Source: Neurospora tetrasperma FGSC 2508 | Taxonomy: Eukaryota > Ascomycota > Sordariomycetes > Sordariales > Sordariaceae | DNA length: 64,000 nt | NCBI RefSeq assembly: GCF_000213175.1 | Contig: NW_009799101.1 | Span: 4,090,011 to 4,154,010, forward strand | Direction: 5' to 3' | The notes under the pieces: model-generated | What the model was told of the DNA's origin: nothing | The model's database searches: none | What the model saw: only the letters and a program-made list of their open reading frames with translations | Shown: positions 58,314 to 64,000 of the stretch, in pieces | Position numbering within the stretch: the stretch's first letter is position 1 | How the letters are laid out: every line of letters begins with the position of its first letter | Position numbers and translations under genes: made by a program

Positions 58314-59795
58314 TTAGTACTTCGACTTGGGATCAGCAAAGATTGGGCCGGTGTTCTTCTGCAACTCATCATACACCGATTTCCTCATGCCTGAGAGCTC
58401 AGCCCATTCCTTAGCAGCCAGCTTATACGTCTCCCTCTCCATCTTGGAAAGCCCGGGCTCGTCCAATCTCGTCTTGCAAAGGCGCTCCAGCTTTCCCGCC
58501 GCCTTCTCATCGCCGCCTTGCGCCGCTCTCTTGAATCGTAGCTCCGCCTCCTCATTCAAGAGCCGCATAGCCCCAATCAGAGCGTCCGTCGTCTCTAAAC
58601 CTTTGTAGAAGTCAATAAAGGCACTCGACAACACGAGCTCTACTTCTTCCTCCTCCTCTCTCTCGCCCTTGAAACAGTCACTGATCTTCTCAGCCTCCAT
58701 CTGCATCAGAACCGCAAGCGCATAATGTCCTTGCTCCACATCCAGCTCGTCAGCCGCGATCCGCAGCTCCTCAACGGCTTCGCTGATCTCCCCCATCATC
58801 GACAGCGCCATCCCCTTCCTGACGCGGTACATGCCCTCCCACGTCCAGTGCGGCACGCGCGCAGGTCGCTTGTCCAGCGGCAACAACTTGTCGAGCATCA
58901 GTCGCCTGCGCAGTGCGTACGCGCTGGTCTCTTTGCCGACCACCAGGCCCAGCATCGTCTCCTTCACGTCGCTGAAGAAGCTCAAGATCTTGACCAGGAA
59001 CGGAAGTCTCTCACTCTTGCCGCCTTCCAAGGCGTGGGAGACAAGGGGCTCGACCTTGTACCTCCCCGGACTCCGCTTGTAGCCCTCCATGGCCTTGTTC
59101 AGGTACATCAGCGCGATCTCGGGCTTTTTGGGGTCCCACAGCTCGGCGGCCTTCCAGGTGCAGGCATTGGCGTCATTCTTGTTCAGCAGCTCCTGGTACT
59201 TGGTCTGGATGTAGCGGTACGTCTCGCTTTTGGGGTCGCGGCGGCGGGCGATCGCCTCAAAGTAGCGGTACATGGTCAGGATGGCGGGCGGGTAGTTGAG
59301 CGTGGACAGCATGTGCAAGATGTGCATGCCCATCTGCCAAAAGGCCGGCACCTCAAAGTGCGGGTGGACGAGCAGGAAGGCGCAGTAGTAGAGGCGCGAG
59401 ATAGGGAAGTAGTCCTCGCGCATCATGCGCGTCTTCCAGGTCGACTCGTGCTTGACGGCCACGACCATGTAGGCGAGGACAGTCTCAAGGCAATCTTGCG
59501 CTCTCAGGTTGGGCGTCTGGAGATGGTTGACGAGGAACTCCCATTGTTCGAGGGTGGGACCTTGGTACTCTTCGAAATAGCGACCCGTTTCAGCTCTTCT
59601 CCGCTGCATTTTGGCGGCTTTGGCGTAGGAACATCGTTGCTGTGATGACGCTTGGCCATGGCTACTTGGCGAGCTCCATGAGGATGATTGGGGAGATGGT
59701 ATCGACGGCCGTACATGATGAAGCGCAACGGGCGACACTGGTTGTAGGGATGAAAGGCGACATGTTTGCCGCACCAGAGCCCGGGATCTGTGCAT
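58314..59795 (-). CDS. Probable mitochondrial helical-repeat (TPR/Sel1-like) protein of unknown function
   Basis: A single minus-strand exon gives 493 residues from the ATG at 59795 (MHRSRALVRQTCRLSS). The N-terminal 60 residues are rich in Arg, Ser and Gln with almost no acids, like a mitochondrial presequence. The rest is a run of amphipathic helices (YYCAFLLVHPHFEVPAFWQM, PPAILTMYRYFEAIARRRD, MYLNKAMEGYKRSPGRYKVE, EAVEELRIAADELDVEQGHY, AQGGDEKAAGKLERL) with the spacing of TPR or Sel1 repeats. I do not recognise a named ortholog. Proteins of this kind act as assembly or translation factors in mitochondria, but that is inference. It is divergent from the UTP16-like gene. Confidence 0.75.
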   Translation of the reverse strand: MHRSRALVRQTCRLSSLQPVSPVALHHVRPSIPSPQSSSWSSPSSHGQASSQQRCSYAKAAKMQRRRAETGRYFEEYQGPTLEQWEFLVNHLQTPNLRAQDCLETVLAYMVVAVKHESTWKTRMMREDYFPISRLYYCAFLLVHPHFEVPAFWQMGMHILHMLSTLNYPPAILTMYRYFEAIARRRDPKSETYRYIQTKYQELLNKNDANACTWKAAELWDPKKPEIALMYLNKAMEGYKRSPGRYKVEPLVSHALEGGKSERLPFLVKILSFFSDVKETMLGLVVGKETSAYALRRRLMLDKLLPLDKRPARVPHWTWEGMYRVRKGMALSMMGEISEAVEELRIAADELDVEQGHYALAVLMQMEAEKISDCFKGEREEEEEVELVLSSAFIDFYKGLETTDALIGAMRLLNEEAELRFKRAAQGGDEKAAGKLERLCKTRLDEPGLSKMERETYKLAAKEWAELSGMRKSVYDELQKNTGPIFADPKSKY

Positions 59796-60528
59796 GACGG
59801 GTTTTAAAGGGGTTGTGAGCCTGGAGCTCACTTCGACCGATGAGTTGAAGGAGATAAAGTGAGGTTGAAGTGTGGTGGAGAATATGCTCTGGGACTGTTG
59901 ATGTTCGGGTACCTAGCTGTTAGTGCATCCGGTAGTACCGTACCTTGCCTCTTAGAGATGCTTTGCTTTGGTCTTCAGGCCCAACGCAAAGAGGGTATCA
60001 AATCATAATGGTAAATTGGATAGCTCAATAATCTGTAATCGTGGGAGATATAAAAAGATGCCATTTCTGCCATCTCGAACAGTTATAGGCTCCCAGTCAC
60101 AACAATGAAGTACAGCGAAGCAGGTAGCGCTGCGAGCGAAATTGTTAGTGCTCCTCAACGTTGGATTTAGTGTTGTCTAGTGTAGTGTACACCTCCGCAG
60201 GGGGGGTGTGCTAAATGCAGGAAGTGGGTCAGGAACCGCAAGCACTCAGGAATTGAACCAATCAGGAAATTCAGCGATTGCCTGCCCCAGTTGCCAGACC
60301 CTGGTCGGCCAAAAAAAGTGTGAATTGGAGAAAGTTCAAACCTTCGAATTGCGAACCCTTTTGGTCCCTTCACTTGAGATTCCCGTCCTGTCTTCATATC
60401 GCCTCATTCAAATCACTCAATCTTCGGTTTTCCTAAGAACTGAAATATTAGTTCACATACAGTTCTTAACAAGAAAGTTGGTTTTTCAAAAAGCTATTGA
60501 AAAATCTTGCCACGGCGCATCATCAAAA
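59796..60528. other. Divergent promoter region
   Basis: This 733-nt stretch lies between the divergent starts of the mitochondrial protein and the UTP16-like gene. No RNA gene or repeat was recognised. Confidence 0.5.
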
Positions 60529-61637
60529 ATGGCACCAAGGACTCGAGGCCAAGTAGCAAGGGAGAACTCCCCCGAAAAGGCTGCTGCTGCCACTCCCGCA
60601 AAGGCATCTCGTTCAACAAAGGCTGCGGCCAAGAAGAACACCCCCAGGAAGACTGCCCTGAAGAGGGCCGCTGAGATTGTAGAGACTGAGCAGGTGGAGG
60701 TTGAAAGCACGGTTCAGACACCCTTGAAGGAGTCATCGACAGAAACATCCGTTTCGGCCAGGAGTATCAAACGTGTCGAGATCGAGATCCCCATTCCCAC
60801 ATCAACCGCCAAGGCCCAGGACCCTGATACGACAATGGAGGGGGAATCGCAACTGTTCCAGACCCCGACCGAGCAGCCGCGGGGAAAGCGTATCACGTTC
60901 GACGACAGTGAGCAGGAGGAGTTTGTCACGCCAAGAGAAGCACCGGATGTCAACCCGTTGGAAGAGAGGCTGAATGAGAAGAAGGAACAGCAGGGGCAAA
61001 GTGAGGAGGATTCGGAAGAGGAGGACAGTGACGATGAAGCTCCTGAAGCGGTCTCTACCCATGCGGCTCAGGCCAAGTCTTTGGAGGCTGAGAAGGCTGC
61101 TCAAAAAGCTGCCGAGCAGTAAGTCACAATGCGGAACCGTGAAACATGACGCGCTTCAAGCATGATTCTGACAACTACTACAGGCAAGCTGCTGCGGAGA
61201 AGAAGAGACGCCAAGAGCGTGATGCCATTCTCAAGGAGCAAGCAAAGTCCAAGAAGCGCGCCGCCAAGAAGGTTGAGCAACCGAGCGAGGATGAAGCCGA
61301 GTCAGAGTCTGAAGAGGATGCTGCGGGAGCACTGGCCGAGAAGAGGAAGCGGGAGATTCCGAAATTGCTCCCCCTTGAGCTTTTGGAGTCCGACGACGAA
61401 GACGACGAGGTTCCCCGGAGGTCAGATTCAGCCGAAGGAGCCAAGAGGAGAAAGGTTGTCCGTGAGGCCAAGGGTCCCAAGGACGAGAAGGTCGGTTCGA
61501 CAGTGTTCAGAGTTGTGCCGAACAACACAAACCAGAGCCTGGCGCCCAAGGTGAAGAGGCAAGCGTTGAACCTCAAGGAAACCCTCCTGCTCCGAAACAG
61601 GAAGCCGCAAGTAAAGGGCGGGTTTTTTAGGCGGTAA
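60529..61637 (+). CDS. UTP16: U3 snoRNA-associated protein, UTP16/BUD21 family
   Basis: Exons 60529-61118 and 61184-61637 (65-nt intron, GTAAGT donor) give 347 residues. The N-terminus is Lys/Ala-rich (MAPRTRGQVARENSPEK). The family core begins near residue 168 with DDEAPEAVS, followed by a charged helix (AAAEKKRRQERDAILKEQ), the LLPLELLESDDED segment and a basic C-terminus with TLLLRNRKPQVKGGFFRR. This order matches yeast Utp16/Bud21, a component of the small-subunit processome that binds U3 snoRNP during 18S rRNA maturation in the nucleolus. The family is low in complexity, so identity rests on the DEAPEAVS core and the tail. Confidence 0.85.
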
Positions 61638-62457
61638 TGTGCAGATCGTGAGGGAGAACCGAGGAAGTGAAAGGACGAGGCGGACAATTTACACGTGTAC
61701 ACGATATCTCATTTCGCTGGTGATCAACAATACCTAGCTCACCCAGAGCCGAACGGACGAGCGGACAGGAAGTTGACACAACAAACACTCCAGCGTCATT
61801 AGTCGGACGCAGGTACAGCGATCCACAACTGGATGGAGATATGACGACACAAGGGTCCCAGTTAATGATACCAAACCAGCAAAAAGTAAACACACCTACC
61901 TTTAGCCGAGTCCCGTCTTCTTGAGAATTGTTTCGTGAAAGTGGTGTCATTTGCTTTCGAACAAAAAGCATTATGAGATATGCTGAGAAGTGGTGTCATA
62001 TGATGTAGTGTAGAGGAGGACTTGCAGCTTGGAACCACCATTGACAATCGGACCTTCTCGCAACTGGATCCCACCCGCCAAGCAACCATTCACACACGAA
62101 AACCTCGAGGGACAACAACCAGCTCCGGGTCGGGAATCGCAATGTGTGACAGGCTCACTCCGTCTGGTGCCCCCGAACTGCCTCTGGGTCTGCAGATGAT
62201 AATCCACTTTTACGTCTGATGCCTCCGCCCTAGTGTAGTAGCTAGTCTTCTGAGTCCCGACCACCCCTCCTCCAGCGGTACACTACATAGAGGTACCCTA
62301 TCCCCACTTCGTCCTGTCCCATCTCGAGCTCTGTTTCCAACTTCCACTCCAACAACAACAACAACATCATCATCACAACTTTGCCATCTGCTTCTGTTTC
62401 CAGCAACCCCCTAGATACCCCCTTTTTCAGTACTACCAAACAAACAAATCGCCCAAA
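61638..62457. other. Intergenic region and promoter of tpi1
   Basis: This 820-nt stretch ends in a CT/CA-rich leader (62320-62457) with an AAC run, typical of a strongly expressed fungal glycolytic gene. No other feature was seen. Confidence 0.5.
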
Positions 62458-63495
62458 ATGGCTCGCAAGTTCTTCGTCGGCGGCAACTTCAAGATGTGCG
62501 TTAATTCCCTTCCCAGAGCTGAGAGGAGCTTTCCCCAACACTTTTACCCCGCCATTACCATCATCATCGCACCCCGTCATATGCCACCAAAACCCCGCGG
62601 TAATGACTCGGCCAGCTAACTAAACAAACCCCTATTTCCAGGAACGGGACCCGTAAGGATCTCAAGGCCATCGTTGACAACCTTAACAACGCCCAATTGG
62701 ACCCTAACGCCGGTATGTCTGCAACGCCAGAACAAAGAAAACAAAACAGGGTGGAATTAGCAGTACAATGCTCAAATGCTGACCAGAACATAAACAGAGG
62801 TCGTGATCGCCCCTCCCGCTCTCTACCTTGACTTCGTCAAGCAGAACCTCCAGAAGCCCAACGTTGAGGTTGCCGCCCAGAACGTCTTCAACAAGCCCAA
62901 CGGCGCCTTCACCGGCGAGATCAGCGCCACGCAGCTCCTGGATCTCGGCGTCAAGTGGGTCATTCTCGGCCACTCTGAGCGCCGCAACGAGCTCGGCGAG
63001 TCGGACGAGTTCATTGCCTCCAAGACCAAGTACGCCCTCGACAACGGCATCTCGGTCATCTGGTGCTGCGGTGAGTCCAAGGACACGCGCCAGGCCGGCG
63101 AGACCATCAAGTTCGTCGAGAACCAGCTCGCCGCTCTCGCCAAGGAGATCAACGACTGGAAGAACGTCGTTATCGCCTACGAGCCCATCTGGGCCATTGG
63201 CACCGGCCTCGTCGCCACCAAGGAGCAGGCCCAGGAGGTTCACGCCGCCATCCGCAGCTGGCTCAAGCAGAACGTCAGCGACAAGGTTGCTGAGGAGACT
63301 CGCATCCTCTACGGTGGCTCTGTCAACGCCAAGAACTGCAAGGACCTTGCCAAGGAGCAGGACATTGACGGTTTCCTTGTTGGCGGTGCCAGCTTGAAGC
63401 CCGAGTGTAAGTACCTGCCATTGTTGCAACGAGAGGAAGAAAGATGGCTAACATGATATGATACAGTCGTCGACATCATCAACGCCAACCTGTAA
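62458..63495 (+). CDS. tpi1: Triosephosphate isomerase
   Basis: Exons 62458-62495, 62642-62712, 62798-63406 and 63467-63495 give 248 residues, the normal length. It converts dihydroxyacetone phosphate to glyceraldehyde 3-phosphate in the cytosol. Asn10 and Lys12 lie in VGGNFKMNGT, the catalytic His in WVILGHSERR (about residue 95), the catalytic Glu in AYEPIWAIGTG (about 165), and the phosphate-binding loop in ILYGGSVNAKNC and GFLVGGASLK. The first intron (GTGCGT donor) sits just after the active-site Lys codon, inside the following Met codon. Heavy use of C-ending codons in exon 3 fits high expression. Confidence 0.98.
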
Positions 63496-64000
63496 ATTAC
63501 TTGCCCATAAAAGTTATAGCTTTGTAACAGCCGCACTTATATAGGCTGGGAAATGGTGTTGAGGACACGGCGAAAATATAAAAAAGTTAAATGTCCTGAT
63601 TTTGTTCGGTTCGGGATTGAAGAATGTAGTTTCGCTTCCTGTAGCCCGTTCATGACTTTTGTGACACCAGACACCGCAACTCTGCGGCTCCTCCGTTCGC
63701 TCTTAGATGTTCGTCCCAAGATCCAATATCAACAGTCAACCACCAAGCACCAGAAGATAATGTCTGATTCTTTGGAACTGGGGCAACTCATCATGGGAAC
63801 TCGATAGCTCTGGAAGGACTTGATCACAACCATGTAGCCAAACCGAAACCCTTGATACATCCAGAAACCCTTTTCATGTCCTTAATTCATATTCATACAT
63901 TGAACATGGTATATACAATCCACCTGGTACTGAACCGAGCCAACACCGGTCAAGCATCAGTCCAGTCCAGCACCAATCCAATCCAGCACCAGCACCTGCT
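63496..64000. other. 3' flank of tpi1 to the window end
   Basis: The stretch holds the tpi1 3' UTR. The last 60 bases repeat CCAGCACC and CCAATCC-like strings. No gene is supportable. Confidence 0.45.

Noticed and set aside
58725-59645. 306-codon frame antisense to the mitochondrial protein
   Set aside because: It is a shadow of the 58314-59795 gene, with His/Gln/Leu-rich composition and no plausible start.
62704-63429. 241-codon frame antisense to tpi1
   Set aside because: It arises from strong codon bias in the tpi1 exon and has no independent support.

Overview
The window is nuclear DNA of a filamentous ascomycete (Pezizomycotina), most likely Sordariomycetes and probably Sordariales. 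The evidence is short 55-125 nt introns with GTRNGT donors and CTRAC branch sites close to CAG/TAG acceptors, pyrimidine-rich promoters, a velvet-family regulator, a Sit1/Mir-type siderophore transporter, and a dispersed intron-containing tRNA gene. I rebuilt gene models by hand from splice signals and reading phase. Most models give a protein of the expected family length. One 652-nt run of N (55572-56223) interrupts the sequence.

Layout: (1) 1-75 may be the tail of a gene entering from the left. (2) 2304-4389 (+) siderophore-iron transporter, convergent with 4874-6344 (-) saccharopine-dehydrogenase-like oxidoreductase. (3) 7744-8680 (+) ribosomal protein eL43, five exons including an 11-nt microexon. 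(4) 11534-13660 (+) RING-PHD protein. (5) 15658-16969 (+) mitochondrial ribosomal protein mL46. (6) 18056-19981 (-) PARN/CAF1-fold protein that lacks most catalytic acids, followed in tandem by 20825-22597 (-) RMD1/DUF155 protein. (7) 24306-27682 (+) large disordered protein of unknown function whose last part lies in another frame. (8) 28969-34723 (-) MOT1, then about 5 kb without genes, then 39697-43623 (+) SMC3. (9) 44170-44262 (+) tRNA-Asp with an intron, then about 9.5 kb without a recognisable protein gene but with simple repeats and a 20-bp minisatellite. (10) 53836-55284 (+) velvet-domain regulator, best match VelC. (11) 55553 onward, the 5' end of a probable tRNA-Gly cut by the assembly gap. 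(12) 58314-59795 (-) mitochondrial helical-repeat protein, divergent from 60529-61637 (+) UTP16-like U3 snoRNP protein, then 62458-63495 (+) triosephosphate isomerase.

Most genes are core housekeeping functions: transcription (MOT1, PHD-RING), cohesion (SMC3), cytosolic and mitochondrial translation (eL43, mL46, tRNAs), ribosome biogenesis (UTP16) and glycolysis (TPI). The accessory part is the iron transporter, the velvet regulator and their long flanks. I see no biosynthetic cluster, CRISPR, recognisable transposon or virus-derived element. The most unusual items are the apparent pseudonuclease of the PARN family, the unknown protein with two possibly related domains and an unresolved frame change, the GC-AG intron in SMC3, the eL43 microexon, and the gene-poor region before the velvet gene.
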